A stretch of 64,000 bases of DNA from Shewanella sp. NFH-SH190041 (GCF_024363255.1 NZ_AP026070.1:2356001-2420000); one strand, 5' to 3'. Counted from the stretch's first letter, positions 15,193 through 24,925 are shown. Notes: generated by a model not told the origin, from the letters alone. Translations and numbers: made by a program.

Positions 15193-16086
15193 ATGCAAGC
15201 AAGATTTACCCACCGTATTACTCAGCTACCAGCTCCATTAGCTGCAGCGGTTGCACCTTTATTAACCGAGCATTTTTCCGGTTTTATTAGCCAAGCTCAG
15301 TTGCAACAGTTGGCACAACAAAGCCAAATGGCTCAAGATGAGATGCTGTTGGCACTCCTGCCATTAGCAGCGGCATTAGCCAATCCACCTATCAGTGAAT
15401 TCTATGTTGGGGCTATTGCAATTGGTGCAACAGGCAATGCCTATATGGGTGCTAACTTAGAGCTGAATAACAATGCCTTATGTCAAACTGTCCATGCAGA
15501 GCAAAGTGCTATCAGCCACGCTTGGTTACGCGGAGAACAGCGTATTGTTGATTTAATTGTTAACGCCAGCCCTTGCGGTCATTGTCGTCAGTTTATTAAC
15601 GAGTTAGTCGATGGTGAAGCCATCCGTATTCACTTACCACAGCAAGCCACCCAGCCACTTAGTTACTATCTACCATTTGCATTTGGCCCTAAAGATCTCA
15701 ATATCACCATGCCATTGCTTAGCGAACAGCAACATACTTTGCATGTCGAGTCAGATGATGAACTGGTACAACTTGCCTTAACTCAAGCCAATTACAGTTA
15801 TGCGCCTTACTCTGGCAATTACAGCGCCGTGGTGATGGAAACCCATAACGGCCAACGCTTTGCCGGGCGGTATGCAGAAAATGCCGCTTTCAACCCTTCA
15901 ATGATGCCCCTGCAAATGGCACTGGCTGATTTATTACGTTACAACCTTGAAGCAAAGGATATCAGCCGAGTTGTGCTGCTGGAGTCAAACGCAGGTAAAA
16001 TCTCATTGCGGGATGCTACGGCCAGTGCCCTGGCGAGTATTTGTGATGTGAAGCTGGAGTATATTCAAGCGAAGCCCGGCTGCTAA
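15193..16086 (+). CDS. cdd: Cytidine deaminase
   Basis: The 297-residue protein is the long, two-domain E. coli-type enzyme. The zinc and catalytic motifs are [13 protein letters not shown] (His and catalytic Glu) and PCGHCRQF (two Cys). The C-terminal half repeats the fold without the active site. It converts cytidine and deoxycytidine to uridine forms in pyrimidine salvage. GAGAGGTAAGGG precedes the ATG. It follows sbcB by 53 bases and ends before a clear terminator. Confidence 0.96.
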   Translation: MQARFTHRITQLPAPLAAAVAPLLTEHFSGFISQAQLQQLAQQSQMAQDEMLLALLPLAAALANPPISEFYVGAIAIGATGNAYMGANLELNNNALCQTVHAEQSAISHAWLRGEQRIVDLIVNASPCGHCRQFINELVDGEAIRIHLPQQATQPLSYYLPFAFGPKDLNITMPLLSEQQHTLHVESDDELVQLALTQANYSYAPYSGNYSAVVMETHNGQRFAGRYAENAAFNPSMMPLQMALADLLRYNLEAKDISRVVLLESNAGKISLRDATASALASICDVKLEYIQAKPGC

Positions 16087-16151
16087 CTAACCACAGCCCA
16101 TAGAGCATCATCTCAATACCATGATTACGACACAGTTCTATCCACTTTACT

Positions 16152-16187
16152 ATCTAAGTCGCCATCTAAGTCGCCATCTAAGTCGCC
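16152..16187. repeat. Three tandem 12-bp repeats
   Basis: The unit ATCTAAGTCGCC is repeated three times without change (16152-16163, 16164-16175, 16176-16187) in the untranslated space after cdd. It would be prone to copy-number slippage. No role is evident. Confidence 0.85.
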
Positions 16188-16218
16188 TAGGATCAGTCGT
16201 AATATTGGCCTAAATAGC

Positions 16219-16247
16219 AAAAGGACAGCAACGCTGTCCTTTTTATT
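16219..16247 (+). terminator. Terminator after cdd
   Basis: The stem AGGACAGC / GCTGTCCT is followed by TTTTTATTT. It lies 133 bases after the cdd stop. Confidence 0.88.
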
Positions 16248-16345
16248 TAATCCCATTGACCACAAACTCACTATATTGACAGCCGCCCTAACGATGGGGC
16301 GATGTATCAACCCAGGTTAATACTGCAGTGCCCAAAGGTATTGAA

Positions 16346-16806
16346 TTAGTTTTTGGGTGGCTCACACCGCGCCATTAAACAAGAAGTGTCTGCACGGTTG
16401 TAGCCTCTATGCTGCATTTCAGCATAAAACTGATCAACTAATGCGGTTAATGGTAACTGAGCGCCATTACTGCGGGCTTCGGCCAATGCAATGCCTAAAT
16501 CTTTTCGCATCCAATCAATTGCAAAACCAAAGTCATATTCACCGTTCCACATCGTCGTGGCCCGATTATCCAGTTGCCAGCTTTGTGCCGCCCCCTTGCC
16601 AATCACTTCCGCTACCTGCTTACCATCCAATCCGGCATAACGGGCAAAATTTAATCCTTCAGCCAGCCCCTGTACCACACCTGCAATGCAGATCTGATTC
16701 ACCATTTTCGTTAACTGGCCACACCCTACCGGCCCCATTAACTGACAAGCCTGAGCAAAAGCCTTTATTACCGGAAATGCGCGGGCAAAAACCACCTTAT
16801 CAGAAA
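16346..16806 (-). pseudogene. 3-hydroxyisobutyrate dehydrogenase-type oxidoreductase, C-terminal remnant
   Basis: About 150 codons of the C-terminal half remain. QLTKMVNQICIAGVVQGLAEGLNFARYAGLDG contains the K-x3-N catalytic stretch, and MRKDLGIALAEARSNGAQLPLTALVDQFY is the helical dimer domain of beta-hydroxyacid dehydrogenases. The Rossmann N-terminal half (GxGxxG) is missing: the frame runs into the left end of an IS3-family element near 16807. The missing part was not found beyond the IS cluster (19794 on), so it was probably deleted. Confidence 0.85.
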
Positions 16807-16879
16807 TGGCTCCAATTTTTAAGACAGTGATTAAGAGCAAATAATCTGCTTTAATTGTAAACAACAAAAGGAGCAGAGC

Positions 16880-17161
16880 ATGAGCAAAAAAAGGAAAAAT
16901 CACTCGCCGACATTCAAGGCTAAAGTTGCACTCGCTGCGGCCAAGGGAAACAAGACGCTGGCTCAACTTTCTTCTGAATTTGGTATCCATCAATCCCAGA
17001 TTGGCAAATGGAAGCAGGAGCTTCTAGATAATGCCTCGACCCTGTTTGAAAGCAAGGCTGACAAGGCTAAAAAGAACGAAGTCGACTGTGAAAAACTCCA
17101 TGCAAAAATCGGTCAACTGACCATGGAAAATGATTTTTTAGCCAAAGTGCTCGGTCGTTAA
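16880..17161 (+). CDS. IS3-family transposase OrfA (outer element)
   Basis: The 93-residue protein has a helix-turn-helix (FKAKVALAAAKGNKTLAQLSSEFGIHQSQIGKWKQELL) and a short leucine-zipper-like tail (KLHAKIGQLTMENDFLAKVLGR), typical of IS3-family OrfA. AAGGAGCAGAGC precedes the ATG. OrfB should be read by a -1 frameshift but is disrupted downstream, so the element cannot move by itself. Confidence 0.88.
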   Translation: MSKKRKNHSPTFKAKVALAAAKGNKTLAQLSSEFGIHQSQIGKWKQELLDNASTLFESKADKAKKNEVDCEKLHAKIGQLTMENDFLAKVLGR

Positions 17162-17197
17162 CGAGAGCACAACGGAAAAATAAAGTCGACCGTAAGG

Positions 17198-18394
17198 TGT
17201 AGTGGTTCAGACCTGATCTGACAGTTACCCGTTTTTTAGTGGTGCCTGTCAGATTAAATTTGGGCTAATTTCTTCTCTGCCCAAATCGATTTCCCATCAA
17301 TTAATGTATCCATTGGGGTTCGACCGCAGCACATTTTTCCTTGATGAGTTCGCTCATTGTTGTAATACATGAGCCATTCGTCCAGATCTTTCTGAAGCGC
17401 CTCAAGTGAGTCGTAGAGGTTCTTACGGAATGTGACCTGATAAAACTCATTCAGTATCGTCTTGTGGAAGCGCTCGCAGATACCATTTGTTTGCGGGTGG
17501 CGCGCTTTCGTTTTTGTATGATCGATGTCGTTGATTGCAAGGTAAAGTTGGTAATCGTGCTGCTCGACTTTACCGCAGTATTCAGTGCCTCTATCGGTCA
17601 GGATGCGGAGCATAGGTAACGATTGCTCTACGAAGAAAGGCAGTACCCTATCGTTCAGTAAATCGGCTGAAGTAATTGGCGTTTTGGTGGTATATAACTT
17701 GGCAAAAGCGACTTTACTGTAGGTATCAACAAACGTCTGCTGATAGATCCTGCCAACTCCTTTAAACAGCCAACATAGAAGGTGTCTTGAGACCCCAGAT
17801 AGCCAGGATGATGGGTTTCTATCTCGCCACAAACCTCGTCATCAAGTTTCTTTTTCTCAAGCGCTGAGACCTGCTCATCTGAGAGAATGATACCTTCTGC
17901 TTCTACCTTGGCTTCCAGTGCCCGTAAACGCTTTTTGAAGTTCTCGAGTCCATGCCGTAACCAGATTGACCTAACACCACTGGCAGAGACAAATATGCCC
18001 TTTTTACGAAGTTCATTGCTGGTGCGCGTTTGGCCGTGGGCCGGATACTCAATCGCATAATCGGTGACAGCTTTTTCCACCTGTTCATCGACACGATTCT
18101 TGTGATTAGGGACTCGCCGAGAGCGATTGATTAAGGCATCAATCCCCTTCTTCAACGAGCTCCTGATAACGATAAAACGTATCTCGGGATACGCCCATGA
18201 CCTTACAGGCTTTAGACACATTACCGAGTTCTTGAGCAAGATTGAGTAATCCAGTTTTGTGTTTAATGATTGGATTGTTAGTATCGAACATAGAGAGTTA
18301 CCTTTGGTTTTGAACAAAGATTCGACACCTTTATCAAAACGGGTAACTCTCTACTTTTCAAGAAGCAGTGTCAGATCTAGTCGGAACTAATACA
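17198..18394 (-). mobile_element. IS481-type element nested in the IS3-family element
   Basis: The 1197-bp element begins TGTA at both ends, with imperfect 26-bp inverted repeats (about 21 of 26 matching, both ending in GATCTGACA). It is flanked by a 7-bp direct repeat CGTAAGG (17191-17197 and 18395-18401). TGT termini and a single long transposase fit the IS481 family. Its transposase is frameshifted, so it is likely dead unless a copy elsewhere supplies the enzyme. Confidence 0.82.
17254..18291 (-). pseudogene. IS481-family transposase with two frameshifts
   Basis: The frame starts at ATG 18291 (GLLNLAQELGNVSKACKVMGVSRDTFYRYQELVEEG, an HTH) and stops early at a TGA. A shift near 18148 opens the next part (GIDALINRSRRVPNHKNRV ... 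PGYLGSQDTFYVG). A second single-base loss near 17765, inside a run of G, shifts again to VGRIYQQTFVDTYSKVAFAKL ... ILTDRGTEYCG ... NGICERFHKT. The DDE residues are spread over separate frames, so no full enzyme can be made. Confidence 0.85.
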
Positions 18395-18401
18395 CGTAAG
18401 G

Positions 18402-18608
18402 ATAAATTGCCCGTTTTACACCAGTGTCGTTTGTTGGGTATTAGCCGCTCTAGCGCCTATTACGAGCCTGCTCCGTTTTCAGCAGAGCAGCTTGAAATCA
18501 TGCGCCGGATAGATCAAATTCATCTGAAACACCCGTTTTATGGCAGCCGTAAAATCACGCTGGAACTTTGTGCCAGTGGCTTTCATGTCAACCGTAAACG
18601 GGTGCAGA
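18402..18608 (+). pseudogene. IS3-family OrfB fragment (outer element)
   Basis: The fragment encodes DKLPVLHQCRLLGISRSSAYYEPAP ... IDQIHLKHPFYGSRKITLELCASGFHVNRKRVQR, the N-terminal helical part of an IS3-family OrfB. It ends at the left terminus of the IS407-group element at 18609. The DDE catalytic domain is missing and was not found on the other side. Confidence 0.82.
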
Positions 18609-18678
18609 GGTAGTCCCCCTAAAAATAACAGCAGCCAAAAGTAGAATTTTCTCGTAAGGTAAACGCAGGAGATTCGAC

Positions 18679-18945
18679 ATGAAAACATCGCGATACACGG
18701 ACAGTCAGATAATCAACATCCTCAAGCAAGCTGAAGCAGGAGCACCCGTTCCAGAGCTTTGTCGTGAGCATGGCATGAGCAGTGCGACCTTTTACAAATG
18801 GCGGGCAAAATACAGTGGGATGGATGCGTCACTCATGGCGCGTATGAAAGAACTTGAAGACGAAAACCGACGGCTCAAGAAAATGTATGCTGAAGAACGT
18901 CTCAAAGCCGAAATTATTCAGGAAGCCATGGCAAAAAAGTGGTGA
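18679..18945 (+). CDS. IS407-group transposase OrfA, copy 1
   Basis: The 88-residue protein has an HTH ([39 protein letters not shown]) and a heptad-rich helix ([33 protein letters not shown]). It ends within an A6G slippery run (18933-18939), where a -1 shift would join it to OrfB, the usual way IS3-family elements make the full transposase. Confidence 0.93.
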   Translation: MKTSRYTDSQIINILKQAEAGAPVPELCREHGMSSATFYKWRAKYSGMDASLMARMKELEDENRRLKKMYAEERLKAEIIQEAMAKKW

Positions 18946-19754
18946 AGCCCAGTGAGCGACGCGTGCTTGCTCAGCAGTCTGTGGCGGCTTCAGACATCAG
19001 TATTCGAATGGCATGTCGCATTTTCAGCGTCAGTGAGACTTGCTACCGCTACCAATCAGTCCTGCGAGACGAAAATGCAGACATTGCCAATTGGCTTATT
19101 CAGCTGACGACAGATGAAAATGACTGGGGCTTTGGTCTGTGCTTTGATTACCTGCGCAATGTGAAGGACAAAACATGGAACCACAAACGTGTGTATCGTA
19201 TTTATTGCGAGCTAGCGTTAAACCTGCGTATTCGTCCTAAACGACGGCTAAAACGCCATGCTCCAGAGCCGTTAAAAGAACCCGTGCGGCCGAATCAAGT
19301 ATGGTCCGTCGATTTCATGCATGACCAGTTGGCTGATGGTCGCAGCTACCGTTTATTTAATGTGATTGATGATTATCATCGTGAAGGCTTGGCGATTGAA
19401 GCGGGACTGTCACTGCCAGCACTAAGGGTTATCCGAACTCTTAATCAACTCTTGGAACAACGCCCTAAACCTTCCATTATCCGTTGTGATAATGGGCCTG
19501 AATTCATTAGCGGTGAGTTTGTTAATTGGGCCAAGCAACATAACATTCGGATTGAATATATTCAGCCAGGTAAACCTCAGCAGAACGCCTATATCGAGCG
19601 ACACAACAAAACGATTCGATACAGTTGGGTGAGCAAGCATCTATTCGATTCAATTGAGGAGGTACAAGACTATGCGACAAAGTGGCTATGGTTTTACAAT
19701 CATGAACGACCACACAAAGCCAATAACGGCAGGCCACCACTGATGGCTGCTTAA
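18939..19754 (+). CDS. IS407-group transposase OrfB, copy 1
   Basis: The 271-residue DDE integrase-type protein shows the catalytic triad: Asp in VWSVDFMHD, Asp in [10 protein letters not shown] and Glu in [10 protein letters not shown], with the last two 35 residues apart as in retroviral integrases. It is read in the -1 frame relative to OrfA. The frame is intact and identical to the copy at 39585, so this element may still be mobile. Confidence 0.93.
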   Translation: MVKPSERRVLAQQSVAASDISIRMACRIFSVSETCYRYQSVLRDENADIANWLIQLTTDENDWGFGLCFDYLRNVKDKTWNHKRVYRIYCELALNLRIRPKRRLKRHAPEPLKEPVRPNQVWSVDFMHDQLADGRSYRLFNVIDDYHREGLAIEAGLSLPALRVIRTLNQLLEQRPKPSIIRCDNGPEFISGEFVNWAKQHNIRIEYIQPGKPQQNAYIERHNKTIRYSWVSKHLFDSIEEVQDYATKWLWFYNHERPHKANNGRPPLMAA

Positions 19755-19793
19755 TCTCTACTTTTAATGGCGGTTAAAAAAGGGAGGACTACC

Positions 19794-20162
19794 CATCATT
19801 CTCTCTTACGTTTAAGTTTTTATTAATGTGCATTTGCGTTTAGCTCGTTGGGCTAGTGAAACGCCAACAATTAACTATCTGTATTCAATGTACTTATTAG
19901 TATTTTGCTAAATATAGGATCAGGAAAAACACACAACGTTTTTTCACAATTTTTCTGAAGACCCGGAAATATCAAATAATGTTGAATAGATAAACAGTGT
20001 GTTAAAGAGAGCATGAGTCTAAAAAACTATTTCTAATCTGCGTTCAAGAAAAGACGCGTATCCGAGGCTAGAGTATTAGCATAGAAAAAACTCTCTCTAT
20101 GGCATAAAAACATTCACTGATTTTCATCGTAAATGGCGCTCAAAAACCATGGAGGCAATAAT
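19794..20162. other. AT-rich non-coding stretch after the IS cluster
   Basis: No convincing gene on either strand. It does not contain the missing half of the dehydrogenase or the missing part of the outer IS. It is probably the intergenic remains on the far side of a deletion. Confidence 0.6.
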
Positions 20163-20186
20163 AAAAAAGCGCCCTCAGGCGCTTAA
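20163..20186 (-). terminator. Terminator after the thioesterase gene
   Basis: Read on the minus strand, AGCGCC-TGAG-GGCGCT is followed by a run of T. It starts one base past the stop of the thioesterase gene. Confidence 0.88.
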
Positions 20187-20187
20187 A

Positions 20188-20664
20188 CTACATCAAGTGG
20201 TCTTCCATCTCGCGAACAATTTTCTTGCGCATTTCCATTAGTCTTAATGCTGAATCACGTTTAGCAATATCGTCTTCCGTCACCGGCACCCATTCTGGTA
20301 CTTGGGTTGGCTTCCCCGTATCATCAACGGCAACCATAATCACAATGCAATGTGTGGTCAGTTGGCGCTGTTGATTCTTTGGATCGCCTGCGCGCACTTC
20401 AAGCCCAATATGCATGGATGTCGTGCCTGTGTATATCACTCTGGCACAAACTTCTACCAAATTCCCAACTAGAATAGGTTTTAAAAAACGGATCCCACCG
20501 GCATATGCTGTTATACAGTATTTACCGCTCCAACCGGCCGCACAGGCATATGCGGCCAGATCGATCCATTTCATTACCGCCCCACCGTGAACTTTACCGC
20601 CAAAATTGACGTCCGCCGGTTCAGCTAAAAATCGTAAGGTAATTTCACGTTGCCTATCTGTCAT
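20188..20664 (-). CDS. Acyl-CoA thioesterase, hotdog fold
   Basis: The 158-residue protein contains DVNFGGKVHGGAVMKWIDLAAYACAAGWSGKYCITAYAGGIRFLKPILVGN, the YciA/acot-type hotdog core with the active-site Asp and the helix containing GGAVMKWID. Such enzymes hydrolyse acyl-CoAs to free acid and CoA in the cytosol. The single-domain length fits the YciA/BACH-like group. It is a lone gene, transcribed away from the membrane protein gene region and ended by its own terminator. Confidence 0.88.
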   Translation of the reverse strand: MTDRQREITLRFLAEPADVNFGGKVHGGAVMKWIDLAAYACAAGWSGKYCITAYAGGIRFLKPILVGNLVEVCARVIYTGTTSMHIGLEVRAGDPKNQQRQLTTHCIVIMVAVDDTGKPTQVPEWVPVTEDDIAKRDSALRLMEMRKKIVREMEDHLM

Positions 20665-20800
20665 AGTGTCCTGTCCGTAAATTGAATTTTAGTAAATTCG
20701 GTTTAGCTGACATAATTTTATGACAGTTAGAAATTGTTATCTTTGTTTTTAGGCCAAATTGTACAATTGGCAAACAATCGCGGATACAAGCGGATAAATA

Positions 20801-21241
20801 TTATCCGAATTTGAATGCCATAAATGAGGTTACGGCCACTAATGGCAATGCTAGGCGATAAATCCACAGTTGTACGTTTTCACTGACAAATCGACTGGCC
20901 TTTGCCATGGTATAAATAATCAGTCCCGCCAAAAACAGCAGCATATATTCAACACCAAAAGTAACGCCCTCATCAGAAGTCACTTCAATACCACTGACCA
21001 ACAACGCAAACCAAACCAAAATATAGGCGGTTACAGCCAAATAAAAGGTCAGCGTGCCTATGGTCAGTTTTGGGTGCCATTGACCGGACTCCCCTCTTAC
21101 CAATTCTGTTAGGTTAGCGGTCACCGCGCCGGTTGCTGTTATCAGCGGCAATAAGACCAAGTTGATCATCGTTCGGGAACTCCGGATTGTTTTAATAATT
21201 ACTTCGTCATTATTAAGTCCGTCCCGCTTTTCACCAAGCAT
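20801..21241 (-). CDS. Putative membrane protein, unknown
   Basis: The 146-residue protein has about four hydrophobic segments: residues 26-42 (INLVLLPLITATGAVTA), 60-85, 95-112 (VEYMLLFLAGLIIYTMA) and 124-145. It has no recognised family. It stands alone, 136 bases from the thioesterase gene. An inner-membrane location is likely. Confidence 0.7.
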   Translation of the reverse strand: MLGEKRDGLNNDEVIIKTIRSSRTMINLVLLPLITATGAVTANLTELVRGESGQWHPKLTIGTLTFYLAVTAYILVWFALLVSGIEVTSDEGVTFGVEYMLLFLAGLIIYTMAKASRFVSENVQLWIYRLALPLVAVTSFMAFKFG

Positions 21242-21341
21242 TGTTAATCAAGGTTAATATGGAATTAATTAATAACCCATAGAAATTAATCATGCACTTA
21301 GCATGCTTAAGTACCACCAAGCTAACCATCTCACAGATAAC

Positions 21342-21369
21342 AAAAAAGCGCCATTATGGCGCTTTTTTT
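21342..21369. terminator. Bidirectional terminator after fabF
   Basis: AAAAAAGCGCC-ATTAT-GGCGCTTTTTTT is symmetrical and can act on both strands. It lies 15 bases beyond the fabF stop and closes the fatty acid synthesis cluster. Confidence 0.92.
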
Positions 21370-21383
21370 CATTTAACGGTCAA

Positions 21384-22622
21384 TCACACTTTTTTGAACA
21401 GTAATGAGCCGTTAGTACCACCAAAACCAAATGAATTACACAACGCATAATCCAATTCAGCTTGACGAGCCGTATGAGGAACATAGTCCAAATCACAGCC
21501 TTCACTTGGGTTATCCAAGTTGATCGTTGGCGGAACAATCTGATCTTTCAATGCCAAAATGGTGAAAATAGCTTCAACCGCTCCAGCAGCACCTAATAAA
21601 TGACCGGTCATTGACTTGGTTGAACTGACCATCAACTGATAAGCATGGTCACCAAATACTGCTTTTACCGCTGCAGTTTCAGCCTTATCACCTGCTGGGG
21701 TAGAAGTACCATGAGCATTGATATAGCCAATTGCAGTTTTATCAATAGCAGCATCTTTAATGGCATTTTCCATCGCTAATGCGGCACCACTGCCATCAGC
21801 TGGCGGCGATGTCATATGGAATGCATCACCACTCATACCAAAACCAACCAACTCGCCATAAATTTTGGCGCCGCGGGCTTTAGCATGTTCATATTCTTCC
21901 AGCACCATCACACCAGCGCCATCACCAATAACAAAACCATCACGGTCTTTATCCCATGGTCGACTGGCTTTTTGTGGCTCGTCGTTACGGGTTGATAACG
22001 CTTTAGCAGCAGAGAAACCACCTACGCCCATCGGGCTGGTTGCATCTTCTGCGCCACCGGCTACCATCACATCAGCATCGCCATAAGCAATTGTTCTGGC
22101 AGCAAAGCCGATATTATGCACCCCGGTAGTACAAGCTGTTGTCACGGCAAAGTTTGGCCCGCGCAACCCGTACAGAATAGATAAGTGTCCTGCAACCATA
22201 TTGATAATGGTGCTAGGAATGAAAAATGGCGAAATCTTACGGGCTCCGCCCTTAATATAGGCGTTATGGTTCTGTTCGATTAACCACATGCCCCCCATAC
22301 CAGCACCAATGGCAGTACCGGCACGCCCCAGATCCATATTTTCCAAATCCAAACCGGAATCTGCAATGGCCTGTACCCCGGCCGCAATGCCGTATTGGAT
22401 AAACAGGTCCATTTTACGAGCGTCTTTTTTCGACAGGTACTGTTCAACGTCAAAGTCTTTCACTGAGCCGCTGATCCGGGTACCAAACTCACTGGCATCA
22501 AACTTGGTTATTGGCGCAACACCGCTTTGCCCCGCCAACAGGGCCTGCCAGGTGGATTCCACCGTATTACCCAGCGGAGTCACCAAGCCTAAACCGGTAA
22601 TCACTACACGACGTTTAGTCAC
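21384..22622 (-). CDS. fabF: Beta-ketoacyl-ACP synthase II
   Basis: The 412-residue protein shows the condensing-enzyme triad: Cys in [12 protein letters not shown], His in [12 protein letters not shown] and His in [12 protein letters not shown]. It elongates acyl-ACP with malonyl-ACP in type II fatty acid synthesis. GTG at 22622 has AGGTGA five bases upstream and gives a family-typical start ([11 protein letters not shown]); a GTG at 22631 is possible. It is last in the cluster, and separated from acpP by a strong hairpin that may lower its expression. Confidence 0.96.
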   Translation of the reverse strand: MTKRRVVITGLGLVTPLGNTVESTWQALLAGQSGVAPITKFDASEFGTRISGSVKDFDVEQYLSKKDARKMDLFIQYGIAAGVQAIADSGLDLENMDLGRAGTAIGAGMGGMWLIEQNHNAYIKGGARKISPFFIPSTIINMVAGHLSILYGLRGPNFAVTTACTTGVHNIGFAARTIAYGDADVMVAGGAEDATSPMGVGGFSAAKALSTRNDEPQKASRPWDKDRDGFVIGDGAGVMVLEEYEHAKARGAKIYGELVGFGMSGDAFHMTSPPADGSGAALAMENAIKDAAIDKTAIGYINAHGTSTPAGDKAETAAVKAVFGDHAYQLMVSSTKSMTGHLLGAAGAVEAIFTILALKDQIVPPTINLDNPSEGCDLDYVPHTARQAELDYALCNSFGFGGTNGSLLFKKV

Positions 22623-22742
22623 CTTGTTCACCTTTTTAAATCTGTTGCTGCCACCCGCTGTCCAATGCGGAAGGAATGCTCTGACTTAACAGAGGCCTAT
22701 CCCAGCTTAACGGGAAAAACTGACAGCACTAAGCCTTAAACA

Positions 22743-22770
22743 AAAACAGGCGGCATATGCCGCCTGTTTT
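22743..22770 (-). terminator. Hairpin between acpP and fabF
   Basis: AAAACAGGCGGC-ATAT-GCCGCCTGTTTT lies 13 bases after the acpP stop. It probably ends most acpP messages and helps keep ACP far more abundant than FabF. Confidence 0.85.
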
Positions 22771-22782
22771 CAGGAATTCTGA

Positions 22783-23016
22783 TTACTGATTCTTGGAAAC
22801 GTAATCGATCGCAGCCTGAACGGTAGTGATCTTTTCAGCTTCCTCATCTGGGATCTCGGTGTCAAACTCTTCTTCCAGAGCCATTACCAACTCAACAGTG
22901 TCCAGAGAATCTGCACCCAGATCGTCAACGAAAGAGGCCGCTGGCTTAACGTCTTCTTCTTTAACGCCCAGTTGCTCTACAATGATTTTCTTTACACGTT
23001 CTTCGATGTTGCTCAT
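22783..23016 (-). CDS. acpP: Acyl carrier protein
   Basis: The 77-residue acidic protein carries the phosphopantetheine site Ser in [19 protein letters not shown]. It carries the growing acyl chain for all Fab enzymes encoded nearby. GAAAG lies upstream of the ATG. Its length and sequence are those of the standard gammaproteobacterial ACP. Confidence 0.97.
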   Translation of the reverse strand: MSNIEERVKKIIVEQLGVKEEDVKPAASFVDDLGADSLDTVELVMALEEEFDTEIPDEEAEKITTVQAAIDYVSKNQ

Positions 23017-23181
23017 TAGTTTTCTTTCCTATTCAAATTACGCACTTGCGTAAGATTTCGAGTAGTTTATTAGATTTGGCTGACAATGCAAGCCCCCATT
23101 TCGTGGTCTAACCACGCTCCAGGCGATTGAATTCGCGCAAAAACTTCCACGTTATTGCGACAAATTCTCTGCATTTTGCCA

Positions 23182-23928
23182 TTAAACCATATACATCCCG
23201 CCATTCACATGCAATGTCTCACCTGTGATATAGGCCGCAGAATCTGATGCCAGAAAAACCACCGCATTGGCGATTTCCTGAGCTTGTCCAAGTCTATCCA
23301 TAGGCACTTGGGACATAATTGCCTGCTGTTGCTCAGCGGTTAATTCATCTGTCATATCAGTTTGAATAAACCCTGGCGCAATGGCATTCACCGTAATTTG
23401 ACGTGATGCCACTTCTTTAGCCAGTGACTTAGTAAATCCAACCAAACCAGCCTTAGCCGCGCAATAGTTTACCTGACCCGGGTTACCCATGGTACCCACT
23501 ACTGAGCCAATATTGATAATCCGACCAAAACGCTTTTTCATCATGCTGCGCATAACAGGCTTAGACAAACGGAACAGAGATGTCAGGTTGGTATCAATAA
23601 TATCTGTCCATTCATCATCTTTCATACGCATAAACAGATTATCTTTCGTGATACCGGCATTATTCACCAGAATATCCACATCACCACTACGGGTTTTAAT
23701 GTCGGCATATAGCTGCGCCACAGAATCAGCATCAGTAACATTCAGCACCAATCCATAACCCTGTTCACCCAGATAAGCACTGATCGCAGCCGCACCAGTT
23801 TCACTCGTAGCGGTACCAATGACAGTGGCGCCGGCCTGAGCTAAAGTGGTTGCAATCGCTTTACCAATACCGCGACTGGCGCCAGTCACCAAAGCAATTT
23901 TGCCAGTTAAATCAAGAGAAAAACTCAT
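23182..23928 (-). CDS. fabG: 3-oxoacyl-ACP reductase
   Basis: The 248-residue SDR protein has the NADP motif TGASRGIG (residues 15-22), NNAG, the catalytic Ser-Tyr-Lys (Ser in NIGSVVG, YCAAK) and a C-terminus ETLHVNGGMYMV. It reduces beta-ketoacyl-ACP with NADPH. AGGAGTGG precedes the ATG. It follows fabD by 13 bases in the same operon. Confidence 0.97.
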   Translation of the reverse strand: MSFSLDLTGKIALVTGASRGIGKAIATTLAQAGATVIGTATSETGAAAISAYLGEQGYGLVLNVTDADSVAQLYADIKTRSGDVDILVNNAGITKDNLFMRMKDDEWTDIIDTNLTSLFRLSKPVMRSMMKKRFGRIINIGSVVGTMGNPGQVNYCAAKAGLVGFTKSLAKEVASRQITVNAIAPGFIQTDMTDELTAEQQQAIMSQVPMDRLGQAQEIANAVVFLASDSAAYITGETLHVNGGMYMV

Positions 23929-23941
23929 TTACCACTCCTTG

Positions 23942-24868
23942 TTATTCAGCCAAAGCTGCGACGGAAGCCACATCATTAACAGTCTTCGCAGTCAAAGCAC
24001 GATTAATACGCTTACTCAATCCGGTCAGCACTTTACCCGGTCCAACTTCCAGCAAAGTTTCAACCCCCGCAGCGGCCATCGCTTCTACCGTTTCTGTCCA
24101 GCGCACAGGGCAATATAATTGACGCACCAATGCCTCTTTAATGTCCGCAACAGCTGTTGGGCTAACAACGTCTACATTGTTGATAACCTTGATCTTTGGC
24201 TCATTGAAGTGGATAGACTCTAACGCCAGTGCCAGCTTATCTGCTGCAGGCTTCATCAAGGCACAATGGGAAGGAACACTAACAGGCAGAGCAACTGCCA
24301 TTTTGGCACCCGCGGCCTTACATGCAGTAGCGGCACGTTCAACAGCAGCTTTAGCACCCGCAATGACCACCTGGCCTGGGCTGTTAAAGTTAACCGGGCT
24401 GACCACCTCACCTTCAGCTGCTTCTGCGCAAACCTTGGCAATTGCATCATTATCCAACCCGATGATGGCGTACATTGCACCAGTTCCAGCAGGCACAGCC
24501 TGTTGCATCAGTTGACCACGCAGCGCAACTAGCTTAACGGCATCTTTAAAGTCAATTACACCTGCACACACCAGCGCAGAATACTCACCTAGACTGTGAC
24601 CGGCCATCATGGCAGGGTTAGCTAATCCCTGTTGCGCCAGAACTCGCCAAATAGCAACGCTGGCAGTCAGTAATGCGGGCTGGGTTTTGTCAGTTTCGTT
24701 CAGGGCCTCTACCGGCCCCTGCTGCACCAATGCCCACAGATCATATCCTAATGCATCACTGGCCTGAGAAAATGTTTCAGCCACAATATCAAATTCACCA
24801 GCTAACTCAGCCAGCATGCCAACACTCTGGGAACCCTGCCCAGGGAATACAAATGCGGTCTTTTCCAT
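23942..24868 (-). CDS. fabD: Malonyl-CoA:ACP transacylase
   Basis: The 308-residue protein opens FVFPGQGSQSVGML and carries the serine nucleophile in GHSLGEYSALVCAG and the histidine in SVPSHCALM. It loads malonyl groups onto ACP. It is followed closely by fabG. A hairpin in the 94-base gap from fabH may modulate read-through. Confidence 0.97.
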   Translation of the reverse strand: MEKTAFVFPGQGSQSVGMLAELAGEFDIVAETFSQASDALGYDLWALVQQGPVEALNETDKTQPALLTASVAIWRVLAQQGLANPAMMAGHSLGEYSALVCAGVIDFKDAVKLVALRGQLMQQAVPAGTGAMYAIIGLDNDAIAKVCAEAAEGEVVSPVNFNSPGQVVIAGAKAAVERAATACKAAGAKMAVALPVSVPSHCALMKPAADKLALALESIHFNEPKIKVINNVDVVSPTAVADIKEALVRQLYCPVRWTETVEAMAAAGVETLLEVGPGKVLTGLSKRINRALTAKTVNDVASVAALAE

Positions 24869-24925
24869 ACGAGGTTACCTTCAGGCAAAGCCCGATATTT
24901 CACGGACAAAATTAAAAACAGGTGG

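Larger units (their letters stand above)
16807..18608 (+). mobile_element. IS3-family element (outer), interrupted and truncated
   Basis: It carries orfA (16880-17161) and the start of orfB (18402-18608), split by an IS481-type element and cut off on the right by an IS407-group element. Removing the inner element with one copy of its CGTAAGG duplication restores a continuous orfB reading frame (...KNKVDRKDKLPVLHQCRLLG...). The left end near 16807 is estimated from where the dehydrogenase reading frame is lost. The right end is gone. Confidence 0.8.
18609..19793 (+). mobile_element. IS3-family IS407-group element, copy 1
   Basis: The 1185-bp element has termini GGTAGTCC...GGACTACC and carries two overlapping frames. 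It matches the copy at 39254-40439 apart from one C fewer in the C run near the left end (5 against 6). The flanks are GCAGA on the left and CATCA on the right, so there is no target duplication. This points to deletion or recombination next to it after insertion. Confidence 0.93.

Noticed and set aside
16125..16310. Minus-strand frame through the 12-bp tandem repeats
   Set aside because: The encoded GDLD repeat arises from the DNA repeat, and the frame overlaps the cdd terminator.
19422..19740. Minus-strand frames within the IS407-group element
   Set aside because: They appear at the same offset in both copies and are shadows of orfB, which has an intact DDE triad.
24141..24515. Plus-strand frames opposite fabD
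   Set aside because: They are low-complexity shadows of a well-defined fabD gene.
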